Below the pieces are notes generated by a model that worked only from the letters and a program-made list of their open reading frames with translations, did no database searches and had not been told where the DNA came from. A stretch of DNA of 24,611 nt. It comes from Thermoleophilia bacterium (GTDB lineage: Bacteria > Actinomycetota > Thermoleophilia > Gaiellales > SKUG01). The translations under genes and the position numbers were made by a program. Location: positions 1 through 24,611 of the forward strand of contig JAOPYW010000308.1 in NCBI GenBank assembly GCA_025964405.1, read 5' to 3'. Shown in pieces: positions 6,891 through 14,456 of this stretch. The stretch's first letter is position 1. Every line of letters begins with the position of its first letter.

Positions 6891-7598
6891 TCAGGCAGCC
6901 GTCGGCGCCGCCGCCCGAGCCTGCGTGTCGTGACGCGTGAGGTACGCGCCGACCATCGCACCGACACGTGCGCCGGCCGCGACGTCGCTGGGGAAGTGCA
7001 TGCCGGCATAGAGCCGGGCGAACGCGACCTGCGACGCGAGGCCAGCGAACTCGCTCCGACGCTCGGGCATCAGTGCGCCGAGCACCTCGGCGGCGGCGTA
7101 GGCAGCCGTCGCGTGTCCCGAGGGATAGGACGGATTGTTGCCCGGCACGTGACCGACGGGGTGCAGGGTCGCATCGACCGCCCACGGCCGCGATCGCATC
7201 GATGCGCCCTTCACCGTCTGGGCGACGTCGTTGGCCAGCGTGAGCGCCGTGTCGACGGCGAGGAGCGCGTGGCCGCGTTCTGCGTCACCGAGCGACGACG
7301 ATGTGACGATGTCGTGCCACATCGACATGAGACCGGCTGCACCGAGCTGCGCGGCTGCGACGTCGCCGTTGGGAGTACGTGCATCCTGCAGCTCGTGGAG
7401 GGTCACGAGCTCGGCTCGTTCGATCTCCTTGTCGGGCGCATAGCCGCCGGCCTGAACGGCGAAGGAACGAAAGAGCCAGGCCTCGGCTTCGGGATGGTCG
7501 CGTTCGAACTGGGCGGCAGCGACGCGCCCCTGGTCAGCGGCCTCGGAGAGGGAGGTCGCGATGGCTGCAGGAACCTGCAACGGAGCGGGGACGTTCAT
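6891..7598 (-). CDS. Soluble PAP2 / vanadium-haloperoxidase-superfamily phosphatase
   Basis: 235 residues carrying the three PAP2 signature motifs: K-x6-RP as KGASMRSRP (130-138), PSGH (159-162) and R-x5-H-x3-D with R195, H201 and D205. These bind phosphate (or vanadate) and supply the catalytic histidines. Unlike lipid phosphate phosphatases it has no convincing transmembrane helices, and no signal peptide is seen, so it is probably a soluble cytoplasmic phosphatase of the bacterial acid phosphatase or haloperoxidase-like kind; the substrate is unknown. The ATG at 7598 has a good TAGGAG Shine-Dalgarno 5 bases upstream. A TAGGTT -10-like box at about 7673-7678 would give a leader of roughly 70 bases containing a strong hairpin (7617-7651). 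It is divergent from the nuclease-like gene. Confidence 0.88.
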   Translation of the reverse strand: MNVPAPLQVPAAIATSLSEAADQGRVAAAQFERDHPEAEAWLFRSFAVQAGGYAPDKEIERAELVTLHELQDARTPNGDVAAAQLGAAGLMSMWHDIVTSSSLGDAERGHALLAVDTALTLANDVAQTVKGASMRSRPWAVDATLHPVGHVPGNNPSYPSGHATAAYAAAEVLGALMPERRSEFAGLASQVAFARLYAGMHFPSDVAAGARVGAMVGAYLTRHDTQARAAAPTAA

Positions 7599-7616
7599 GT
7601 GATCTCCTACGGGGAA

Positions 7617-7651
7617 GGGTTGCTCGCCTGGGCGGCGAGCCGTTTTAACCC
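7617..7651 (-). promoter_or_regulatory. Hairpin in the 5' leader of the PAP2 gene
   Basis: Nested inverted repeat: GCTCGCC (7622-7628) pairs with GGCGAGC (7634-7640) around a 5-base loop, and the outer GGGTT (7617-7621) pairs with AACCC (7647-7651) across a 6-base bulge. It sits about 20 bases upstream of the PAP2 start, just before the Shine-Dalgarno, between two divergent genes. It therefore cannot be the terminator of either, and a role in translation or transcription control of the PAP2 gene is possible. Confidence 0.45.
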
Positions 7652-7726
7652 TGTGTCACGGTGATCTCTGCGAACCTACCAGAAGGTTCCCGCCGCCCGA
7701 CGCGGTTCATCGTCCGGAGGCGGGCG

Positions 7727-7732
7727 TAGGCT
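7727..7732 (+). promoter_or_regulatory. -10 box TAGGCT upstream of the nuclease-like gene
   Basis: Same hexamer as in front of three other genes in this window, here not followed by a start codon. Transcription would begin near 7740, giving a leader of about 45 bases to the ATG at 7786 or about 225 bases to the ATG at 7966. No clear -35 was found. Confidence 0.4.
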
Positions 7733-7965
7733 CGGGCACGTACTACCTGCCACTCCCCCATCTCGATCGCAGGGACCTCCCCCACATGACCGTCACGCTC
7801 CGCGCCCGCCCCACGGGTGCACGAAGTGACGCGCCCGACGTTTCCCGTCTGCGCGTCAACCGACCAGAAATTGCCTGCACGACCACGGGCAGGTACCGAA
7901 CCACGTTCGTCGTATACCGTGAGTGGCAACTCGCCGCTGTCGAAACGACCAACGGAGTTCTCCCG

Positions 7966-8418
7966 ATGACGAAGCTGCTCGATCCCGCGATGCTCGGGTC
8001 TGAGGAAGCGTACGACGACGGTTCGGCCTGCCGCCTCTGGCGCAGCTTCCGCGGCGACGTCGAGCCCCGTTTCGTGACGGAGAGTGAGCGCGAGTGCGCC
8101 GAACTGCTCGACTTCTACGGTATTCCGTGGGAGTACGAGCCGGTCATGTTCGTGCTCGAGACCGACGAGACCGGTCGCGTGTCGGAGGGGTTCCGCCCCG
8201 ACTTCTACCTGCCGGAGCTGAACCTCTTCCTCGAAGTGACGACGATGAAGCAGGAGTTGGTCACCAAGAAGCACCGCAAGATCCGCAAGCTGCGCGCGCG
8301 CTACCCCGACGTCAACGTGCGACTCTTCTACCGACGCGACATCGAGGCGCTCGGCCAGAAGCTGCGCTCCCGGGGCGCATCGACGGCGACGAGCGTCGAC
8401 GGACTCCTCGCAGGCTGA
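7966..8418 (+). CDS. Small PD-(D/E)xK nuclease-like protein
   Basis: 150 residues from the ATG at 7966. Residues 45-130 look like a restriction-endonuclease-type fold: a helix, then YGIPWEYEP (51-59), a strand pair ending in FRPDFYLPELNLFLEVT (76-92), the basic run KKHRKIRKLR (101-110) and VRLFYRRDIEAL. D79 and E90 stand where such enzymes bind metal, but the ExK lysine is Thr92; K95 or K101 might replace it. The domain call is from pattern only. The frame is open upstream to 7786 (210 residues), but that part has lower third-position GC and looks like leader. A GGAG Shine-Dalgarno lies 9 bases before 7966. A GTG mini-ORF of 16 codons (7919-7969) overlaps the 7966 ATG as ATGA. It is followed after 110 bases by the beta-helix gene. 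Confidence 0.75.
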   Translation: MTKLLDPAMLGSEEAYDDGSACRLWRSFRGDVEPRFVTESERECAELLDFYGIPWEYEPVMFVLETDETGRVSEGFRPDFYLPELNLFLEVTTMKQELVTKKHRKIRKLRARYPDVNVRLFYRRDIEALGQKLRSRGASTATSVDGLLAG

Positions 8419-8451
8419 GCAGCTGCTGCGCATACGGGCGACGGGCTTTTG

Positions 8452-8477
8452 GGACTGTGGGTTCCGGGCGACAGTCC
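8452..8477 (+). repeat. Inverted repeat between nuclease-like and beta-helix genes
   Basis: GGACTGT (8452-8458) and ACAGTCC (8471-8477) form a 7-base stem with a 12-base loop, 34 bases after the stop of the nuclease-like gene. No T-tract follows. ACAG of its right arm can instead pair, as part of CGACAG (8469-8474), with CTGTCG (8522-8527) just before the next ATG, so the two folds exclude each other. It may be a weak terminator or a regulatory leader. Confidence 0.4.
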
Positions 8478-8528
8478 GTAAGACACGCAGGTCATTGACT
8501 TTTCGGAGTATCCGCCGAAAGCTGTCGG

Positions 8529-10829
8529 ATGCTCGTTCGCCCTGCAGTCCTCCTGCTCACCACGGTGTTTCTCGCCGTGCCCCTCCTCGCCCCGACGGGA
8601 TCGGTGGGTGCGACGCTCTGCGTGGACGCGGCCGGGGGCGCCTGCGAGGTCACGATCGTTGCGGGTGTCGCCGCGGCCCAACCGGGCGACACGCTCGACG
8701 TCGCGGCGGGGACCTACCCCGAGCAGGTGACGATCGACAAGCCGCTCACGCTCCGCGGGCCGAACGTCGGGCGCTCCGTCGATGCGACGCGTGTGGCCGA
8801 GGCAGACGTGACGGGGGCCCTGTTCCTCACGTCGAGCAACATCACGATCGACGGCCTCCGGTTCTCCGGTCTCGCGTGGAACGTCTACTCCGCCAAGATC
8901 TCCCCGAGCGACTCGACCGAGGTCGACGACGTCACGATCCGATCCAACCGGTTCGAAAACATTCGTGGGTACGCGGTGCGCCACCGACACAACGGCCTGG
9001 CGGTGCCCGCACTCCAGGCCCAGGACCATCGCTGGTCGGTCACCGACAACGTCGTCGCCCAGTGGCAGGATCCGAACGTCGGCGCGTTCCAGATGTGGGG
9101 CATCTCCGACATGGTCGTCAGCCGCAACCGCGTGACCCGCACCCCGGACGGCGCCTCCGCGTTCGCCCTCCAGGCGAACACCTCCCCCGGGGCGGTCATC
9201 GAGGACAACGAATTCACCGGCATGTCGAGCGCGCTCCAGGTGTCGGCGTCGTGGCTCGACGTCAGCAACGTGCTCATCGCGCGCAACCGGGTCTCGAGCA
9301 GTGGACAGGGCTTGGTCATCCGGCCTGACGTTGCGATGTACACGATCAGCGACGTACACGTGGTCGAGAACCACGTGTCGGGTAACCAGTACACCGCGAT
9401 CTCCATCCACGGCGGAAGCATTGGACGGGTGGCTGACATCGAGTTCGCGTACAACGTCATCGACGTGGATGCCGCGAAGCTGCTCGCGCCGCCGGCTGCG
9501 ACCGTGCAGACCTCCGCGATCGACCTTCCCTTCAACAGCGCAGCACCATCGGCGCACGGGCACGTCGAGGTGCACCACAACGTCATCACGTTCACCGGGG
9601 TGGCGTCCGCCGGCATCACCCCCATCGGCGTACTCGTGCGCGGCGAGGCACAGGATGTCGACGTCCACGACAACGTCATAGACGGCGGGGGCGTCGTGGC
9701 AGGCGCGGGAGCGACGACACCCGCGACGTCGGTGCTCGTGCTGACGGCGGAAGTGGCGACGGGCCCGCCGCTGGCCGGAGCGTCGATCAGGATCACCAGC
9801 AACCAGTTCACGAAGGTCACCACGGCGCTCGCCGTGAAGGACACGCAGGCGGGCACGTACACGGCTCCTCCCATCGGCGTGCTCGTCGTGTTCGCAGGCA
9901 ACGTCGTCACGCAGGTTCCCGGGCTCGCCGTTGCATCCGGCGGCACCGGCGAGGTCGTCGACGCACGCGACAACGCGTGGGACTGTGGAGACACGCTCGA
10001 CACACCGGGGTGTCCGACGTCAGCCGGTCTCGTCGACGCATCCGACCACCTCATCCTCGAGGTGCATGTCGACCAGGCGCGGGTGGAGACTGGTAGCACG
10101 GGCACCGTGGTGACCGCCGACCTCACGCGCAACCAGTCGGGCGCGCTGGTGTCGGTGCTCGTGTCTGACGACGTGCAGGTCACGTTCGGGACGAATCTCG
10201 GCGCAGTGCCCGTGCGTCGCGCGGCTGCTTCGGGCCACGCCGTCGCCCCCTTCACTCCCGGTGCGACCACCGGAACCGCGACGGTCACGGCATCGGTTGG
10301 TGGCCTCGTCGGCGAGGTCGAGGTGACCATCGTCGCAGCGGCTGCTCCCCCGACGGTCGGGGGCCCTGCGGGCGTGACCACGCCCGGCCCGGTCACGCCG
10401 GCGGCGGACCCCGACGACATCGCGCCGCAGCTGACCCGCCTCAGCCTGTCGCCCGCACGATTCCGCGCCGGCACCGGCCGCGTCAGCTTCGGCGGCACGC
10501 AACCGCGAACGGGCACCACCATGAGGTGGCACCTCAACCGGGCCGGAACCGTGCGCCTCACTGTCTCCCGACGCGTGCGCGGGCGCATGGATGCCGGGCG
10601 ATGTGCCGCGTCGACCCGCGCAAACGCTCACGGGCGCCCATGCATGCGCTACGTCGCCGTGCCGGGCATCATGCGACGGTTGGCAGCCGCCGGCGTGAGC
10701 GAGATGCGGTTCACCGGCGCGATGAACAAGCGCGCGCTCCGGCCTGGCTCGTATCGACTTGCGGCGACGCCGGCCAGCGCACCGAGGGGCACGAAGCCGG
10801 TGTTCGCGGCGTTCACGATCCTGCGCTGA
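8529..10829 (+). CDS. Secreted right-handed beta-helix protein with Ig-like and Thermoleophilia-type C-terminal domain
   Basis: 766 residues. Residues 1-28 are a signal peptide ending near SVGA. Residues 29-500 are a right-handed parallel beta-helix: an N-terminal cap (AAQPGDTLDVAAGTYPEQVTIDKPLTLRGPN) and then many rungs of the type VxIxxNxF, for example IRSNRFENI, VTDNVVAQW, IARNRVSSS, VVENHVSGN, VHHNVITF and VHDNVIDGG. Residues about 505-605 look like an invasin/Big-type Ig domain, followed by a Pro/Gly linker. Residues 640-766 are a beta-rich module with two Cys (GRCAAS, RPCMRY) and the RALRPGSYRL ending that I link to Thermoleophilia exoproteins. No sortase motif or C-terminal helix, so it is probably released or non-covalently bound. 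Beta-helices of this type often bind or cleave polysaccharide, but no catalytic residues can be named. No Shine-Dalgarno is visible. Confidence 0.88.
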   Translation: MLVRPAVLLLTTVFLAVPLLAPTGSVGATLCVDAAGGACEVTIVAGVAAAQPGDTLDVAAGTYPEQVTIDKPLTLRGPNVGRSVDATRVAEADVTGALFLTSSNITIDGLRFSGLAWNVYSAKISPSDSTEVDDVTIRSNRFENIRGYAVRHRHNGLAVPALQAQDHRWSVTDNVVAQWQDPNVGAFQMWGISDMVVSRNRVTRTPDGASAFALQANTSPGAVIEDNEFTGMSSALQVSASWLDVSNVLIARNRVSSSGQGLVIRPDVAMYTISDVHVVENHVSGNQYTAISIHGGSIGRVADIEFAYNVIDVDAAKLLAPPAATVQTSAIDLPFNSAAPSAHGHVEVHHNVITFTGVASAGITPIGVLVRGEAQDVDVHDNVIDGGGVVAGAGATTPATSVLVLTAEVATGPPLAGASIRITSNQFTKVTTALAVKDTQAGTYTAPPIGVLVVFAGNVVTQVPGLAVASGGTGEVVDARDNAWDCGDTLDTPGCPTSAGLVDASDHLILEVHVDQARVETGSTGTVVTADLTRNQSGALVSVLVSDDVQVTFGTNLGAVPVRRAAASGHAVAPFTPGATTGTATVTASVGGLVGEVEVTIVAAAAPPTVGGPAGVTTPGPVTPAADPDDIAPQLTRLSLSPARFRAGTGRVSFGGTQPRTGTTMRWHLNRAGTVRLTVSRRVRGRMDAGRCAASTRANAHGRPCMRYVAVPGIMRRLAAAGVSEMRFTGAMNKRALRPGSYRLAATPASAPRGTKPVFAAFTILR

Positions 10830-10885
10830 CCGGGATCCCCGGCAACGTGGCGGGCACGCCATGCGACACCGGTCGATCGGACCGG

Positions 10886-10891
10886 TAGGCT
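10886..10891 (+). promoter_or_regulatory. -10 box TAGGCT, leaderless-type, for hpt
   Basis: TAGGCT ends 6 bases before the ATG at 10898 and no Shine-Dalgarno is present. GCGACA at 10863-10868 lies 17 bases upstream and matches TTGACA at 4 of 6 positions. Confidence 0.6.
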
Positions 10892-10897
10892 ACTGAC

Positions 10898-11470
10898 ATG
10901 AGCACCGAACCCCGATTGGGATCACAGCTGTACGACGGTGAGCAGATCGCCGCACGCGTGGCGGCCCTGGGCGAGGAGATCAGCGCCTTCTACGAGGGCT
11001 CGGTGCCGCTCCTGCTCACGGTGCTCAAGGGCGCGACCGTGTTCGCGGCCGACCTCACCCGCCGGATGACGGTCGCCCACGAGATGGACTTCCTCGCGCT
11101 CAGCGCGTTCGGCGAGGGCGGTGCGGGCGTGCAGGCACAGATCCTCAAGGACCTGCAGATCCCGGTGCACGGACGCGACATCCTGCTCGTCGAGGACGTC
11201 GTCGACACCGGCCTGACCCTCCGTTTCCTCGTGAAGTACCTGCAGACCTACGAGCCTGCGTCGATCGAGGTGGTGACGCTGCTCGACCGTCCACATCGTC
11301 GCTTGGTCGACGAGCAGGTGCGGTTCCGCGGGTTCACCGTGCCCGACAGGTTCTATGTGGGCTACGGGTTCGACTACCGCCAGCGTTACCGCAACCTCGC
11401 GGGCCTGCACGAACTCGAGCTCGACGAGACGACCCGGCGCACGCTGCTCGAGGTCGACAGCACCAGCTGA
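10898..11470 (+). CDS. hpt: Hypoxanthine phosphoribosyltransferase
   Basis: Purine salvage: converts hypoxanthine (and usually guanine) with PRPP to IMP or GMP in the cytoplasm. 190 residues, normal for the family. Visible motifs: LKGA (43-46) that contacts pyrophosphate, DFLALSAFGEGG (64-75) in the place of the flexible active-site loop, the PRPP loop ILLVEDVVDTGLTL (95-108) with E99, D100 and D103, and the C-terminal purine-binding PDRFYVGYGFDYRQRYRNL (149-167). The mobile loop lacks the usual Ser-Thr-Ser-Ser residues (GEGGAGVQA instead), a mild oddity. The gene is probably transcribed from its own leaderless promoter 69 bases after the beta-helix gene. It converges with a small membrane protein gene 9 bases away. 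Confidence 0.95.
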   Translation: MSTEPRLGSQLYDGEQIAARVAALGEEISAFYEGSVPLLLTVLKGATVFAADLTRRMTVAHEMDFLALSAFGEGGAGVQAQILKDLQIPVHGRDILLVEDVVDTGLTLRFLVKYLQTYEPASIEVVTLLDRPHRRLVDEQVRFRGFTVPDRFYVGYGFDYRQRYRNLAGLHELELDETTRRTLLEVDSTS

Positions 11471-11479
11471 CCGGTCGGC

Positions 11480-11839
11480 TCAGGTCACCGAGGCGATGAA
11501 CGGCACGTCGGTCGGGTGCCCGTAGGCGTGCGGCGCAACGGTCACCGGAGCCGGGAGCGGCCCGTCGAGGGTCAGCGGCGCGTGATCGAATCCGATGACC
11601 TCGACCACGTCGAACGCGTCGAGGAAGCCCGCCTCGTCGAATCGCTGTCGATCGACCAACACCATGCAGCCCATCGCGACGAACGCAGCCCCGGCCCACG
11701 CGAAGGCCATGAGTGGTGCACGCCCACCCTCGAGCACGAGGAGCACGGCAGCACCAGCCATCGCGAGCTGGATGGCGTGCTTGGCGCACGTCCACGTTCG
11801 CGAGTCGAGCTGCGGGTAGGGGCTGGTGCCGTCAGTCAT
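11480..11839 (-). CDS. Small two-helix membrane protein, unknown
   Basis: 119 residues from the ATG at 11839 (MTDGTSPYPQLDSRTW). Two hydrophobic segments close together (about 20-60: AIQLAMAGAAVLLVLEGG and LMAFAWAGAAFVAMGCMVLV) form a probable hairpin in the membrane. A soluble tail of about 55 residues follows, rich in Asp, Pro and His (FDAFDVVEVIGFDHAPLTLDGPLPAPVTV). GGAGG and AGGA lie just upstream of the ATG. The frame stays open much further upstream, but that part overlaps the divergent copper gene and is not coding. The His/Asp-containing tail beside a CopC-CopD gene might suggest a metal link, but this is weak. Family not recognised. Confidence 0.7.
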   Translation of the reverse strand: MTDGTSPYPQLDSRTWTCAKHAIQLAMAGAAVLLVLEGGRAPLMAFAWAGAAFVAMGCMVLVDRQRFDEAGFLDAFDVVEVIGFDHAPLTLDGPLPAPVTVAPHAYGHPTDVPFIASVT

Positions 11840-11912
11840 GGTGGGTCCTGCCTCCACTATGGGGCCAGACCCGCTGATCGACAAGGGCCCGCCGTGGGTA
11901 GAGCGGAGCGAG

Positions 11913-13223
11913 ATGCGACGCGCTCCCGCCACTCGAACCACCCGACGGATGTTGACCGCGTGGTTGCTGACGATGGGTGTCGCGCTCCTCGCGCCGATGG
12001 CCGCGAGCGCACACTCCCACGTGCTCGTCGCCGAGCCGGCCGACAAGGCCGTCGTGCCCGATGCGCCCGGGCAGTTGCGTCTCCTCTTCTCGGGCAACGT
12101 CACCGTGCAGGCCGGGAGCATCCAGGTGTTCGACCCCGACGGGCAACGGGTCGACCGCGGCGCGCCCTCCACACCCGGCGGCGGAGCGCACGTGACCCAG
12201 CGGCTCGACGCGTCGGCCCGCGGCACCTACGGCGTCTCGTACCGCGTGTCGAGCGAAGACGGGCACGTCATCACGGGCACGATGACGTTCTCGGTGGGAG
12301 CTGCGGGGGCCGAGAGCGACGCCGCCCGCGACGCGACGGCCGATGCTGCGCACGTCGATCGCGGCCTCCAGGCAGCCTTCTCCACGACCCGCTTCATCGA
12401 GGTGCTCGCGCTCCTCGTCGCGGCAGGCGGCGGACTGTTCGCATGCCTCATCGCGCCGGGCTGGCGTCCCCGCTGGGTGATCGGCTCACTCGTCGTGTTG
12501 CTGGTCGCGTACGCCGTGGGCTACGTACTCAATGCGGCGCTCGCCCACGGCGACGGCCTGGGAGGCGCGTTCGACCTCGACGCGATTCGTGCCAGCGACG
12601 ACACCCCCTTCGCGCTGTCGGTCAGGATCCGGGCGCTGATCGCGGTGGTGGCGATCGGCCCTGCACTCGTGCTGCGCACCCAGGCGGAGCGCCTGGCGCC
12701 GGTCGCGCGCTGGCTCCTCGCGATCATCTTCGCCGGGCTCGCAGCCAGCATGTCGATCACCGGTCACGCGGTGACGACGTCGCCGATCGAGCTGCGAATG
12801 CCCCTCGACATGGTCCACGTGATCGCCGCGGCGATCTGGATCGGGGGCCTCGTGCAGCTCCCGGCGCTGGCGCCCATCGTGCATGCGCACGTCGAGTGGA
12901 TCCGCCGATTCAGCCGCACGGCCTTCGCCGCAGTGGTGGTGATCCTCCTGTCGGGCGCCTACGCGACCTACGCCGAGCTCGACCTCCACCCACACGAACT
13001 GGTCGACTCGCGCTACGGCCGCATCATCCTCGCGAAGCTGCTCCTCTACGCGGCGACGATGCCGCTCGCGTGGAACAACATGACCGCCTTCGTGCCGAAC
13101 CTGCAGGCGCGCATGCAGGACGCGCCACGCATGCTGCGCCAATATGTCTGGCGGGAGCTGTTCCTGCTCGTCGTGGTGCTCGGGCTCACCGTGTGGCTGA
13201 TCGCCACGCCGCAGCCCCATTGA
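11913..13223 (+). CDS. Copper resistance protein, CopC-CopD fusion
   Basis: About 436 residues from the ATG at 11913, which has GGAGCGAG directly upstream; the frame opens at 11826. Residues 1-33 are a signal peptide ending in ASA. The mature protein begins HSHVLVAEPADKAVV, putting a His at position 1 as in CopC, and a second copper-site motif DGH follows in SSEDGHVITGTMTF. This is a periplasm-facing CopC beta-sandwich (about 34-135). Residues from about 160 on hold some eight hydrophobic helices of the CopD/YcnJ type, with conserved-looking His in the membrane part (SITGHAVTTSP, DMVHVIAAAIWIGG, LPALAPIVHAHVEW). Predicted to bind copper outside the membrane and pass it inward, possibly to supply cuproenzymes such as cytochrome oxidase, whose heme synthase ctaA also lies in this window. 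Confidence 0.9.
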   Translation: MRRAPATRTTRRMLTAWLLTMGVALLAPMAASAHSHVLVAEPADKAVVPDAPGQLRLLFSGNVTVQAGSIQVFDPDGQRVDRGAPSTPGGGAHVTQRLDASARGTYGVSYRVSSEDGHVITGTMTFSVGAAGAESDAARDATADAAHVDRGLQAAFSTTRFIEVLALLVAAGGGLFACLIAPGWRPRWVIGSLVVLLVAYAVGYVLNAALAHGDGLGGAFDLDAIRASDDTPFALSVRIRALIAVVAIGPALVLRTQAERLAPVARWLLAIIFAGLAASMSITGHAVTTSPIELRMPLDMVHVIAAAIWIGGLVQLPALAPIVHAHVEWIRRFSRTAFAAVVVILLSGAYATYAELDLHPHELVDSRYGRIILAKLLLYAATMPLAWNNMTAFVPNLQARMQDAPRMLRQYVWRELFLLVVVLGLTVWLIATPQPH

Positions 13224-13232
13224 GCTCGCGGC

Positions 13233-14417
13233 TCAGAGGTACTTCATCGGGTCGACGGGGTTGCCGTTCTCCCGCGTCTCGAAGTGCACGTGGGGCCCGA
13301 AGCAGTGACCGGTGCAGCCGACGTAGCCGATGACCTCGCCCTGGTTGACGAGCTGGCCGACGTGCACTGCGATCTGCGACTGGTGGCCGTAGCCCGTCGA
13401 CAGGATGCCCGCATGCTGGATCTGCACCATGTTGCCGTAGCCCGACATCCAGCTCGCCCAAGTGACGACACCTGACGCGGCCGCGTGGATCGGCGTGCCG
13501 GTCGGTGCTGCCAGGTCGACCCCTGCGTGGAGGCGGCCCCAGCGCTGGCCGAACGGCGAGACCATCGCGCCACTGACGGGGTAGATGAGGCCTTGGGCCG
13601 AGAGCGACCCGGTGACGCCGGCATAGGTCACGGCGCCGGTGCGGATGGCTTCCTGGAGCACGCCCGCATCGGCCTCGAGGTTGTCGAGCTCCTTGTGGAG
13701 CGCGCCCTCACGCTCGTTGAGCGCGGAGATGAGCTTGTCGCGCTCGACCTTCGCCGAGACGACCTCGGCCCGCTGCGCCTCGATCTGCGCGCGCTTGCCG
13801 TCGACCTCGGCACGGGAGGCGTCGAGTTCGGCGATGTCGCTGCGGATCTGCTGCTGCACGAGATGGTTGCGGCTGCGCTTGAGACGCACCGCGCGCTGGG
13901 TGGTGTCGATGCGGTCGATGATCGTCTTGTCGACGCCGACGACCTCGCCGAGCGCTTCCTGGCGATTGAAGAGCTCGGAGAGTGAGCCTGAACCCGCGAG
14001 CTGCTCGAGCATGCCGGTCTCGCCGTTGGTGTAGGCCGCGACCACGCGACTGGCGAGCAGCTCACGCGCGTCGGAGAGCTGTCCGTTGAGCACGGCGATC
14101 TGCGCCTTCTGCAACACGAAGTCGCGCTTGAGCTTCGCGATGCGCTCCTGCCGGCGGGCGATGCGGTAGTCGAGGCCGTTGATCTCCACCGAGAGGTTGT
14201 TGATCGGCACGTCGAGTGCGGCGATGCGCCGATTCAGCACGGTGAGCTGGCGCGTGATGCTCGCCTGGCGCCGGTCGACGACGGCGATGTCGGCCTTGGC
14301 CTCCCGGGCCTCGGTACGGGTCTGTCCGAGTCGGTCCTCGAGCACGCCCGCCGAAGCGACCGAGACGAAGACGAGGAGGAGTACGGAAAGCGAGGTGATG
14401 ACGATCGAGCGGAACAT
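13233..14417 (-). CDS. Secreted M23 (LytM) murein hydrolase with N-terminal coiled coil
   Basis: 394 residues with the architecture of EnvC-like cell-division hydrolases or activators. Residues 1-23 are a signal peptide or anchor. Residues 25-130 and 165-260 are long coiled coils with a break at GETGMLEQLAGSGSLSELFNRQEAL. Residues 278-394 are the M23 domain. Zinc ligands and catalytic His are present: H297 and D301 in LHAGVDLA, H345 in GYGH, and H376/H378 in GPHVHFE, so it looks active rather than degenerate. C368 and C372 (GCTGHCFG) flank the active site and could form a disulfide. Predicted to cut peptide cross-links in peptidoglycan, for example in daughter-cell separation. It ends 9 bases from the convergent copC-copD gene and starts 39 bases after the zinc-ribbon gene stop. 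Confidence 0.92.
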   Translation of the reverse strand: MFRSIVITSLSVLLLVFVSVASAGVLEDRLGQTRTEAREAKADIAVVDRRQASITRQLTVLNRRIAALDVPINNLSVEINGLDYRIARRQERIAKLKRDFVLQKAQIAVLNGQLSDARELLASRVVAAYTNGETGMLEQLAGSGSLSELFNRQEALGEVVGVDKTIIDRIDTTQRAVRLKRSRNHLVQQQIRSDIAELDASRAEVDGKRAQIEAQRAEVVSAKVERDKLISALNEREGALHKELDNLEADAGVLQEAIRTGAVTYAGVTGSLSAQGLIYPVSGAMVSPFGQRWGRLHAGVDLAAPTGTPIHAAASGVVTWASWMSGYGNMVQIQHAGILSTGYGHQSQIAVHVGQLVNQGEVIGYVGCTGHCFGPHVHFETRENGNPVDPMKYL

Positions 14418-14456
14418 GCTCGAAGTACACCATGGTGCAGGCTTTTTGCGCGATGC

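Noticed and set aside
7786..7965. N-terminal extension of the nuclease-like protein
   Set aside because: Lower third-position GC and no protein-like pattern; kept only as an alternative start.
8885..10588. Minus-strand ORF of 567 residues
   Set aside because: Antisense to the beta-helix gene, Thr/Ser/Pro-rich with no recognisable domain.
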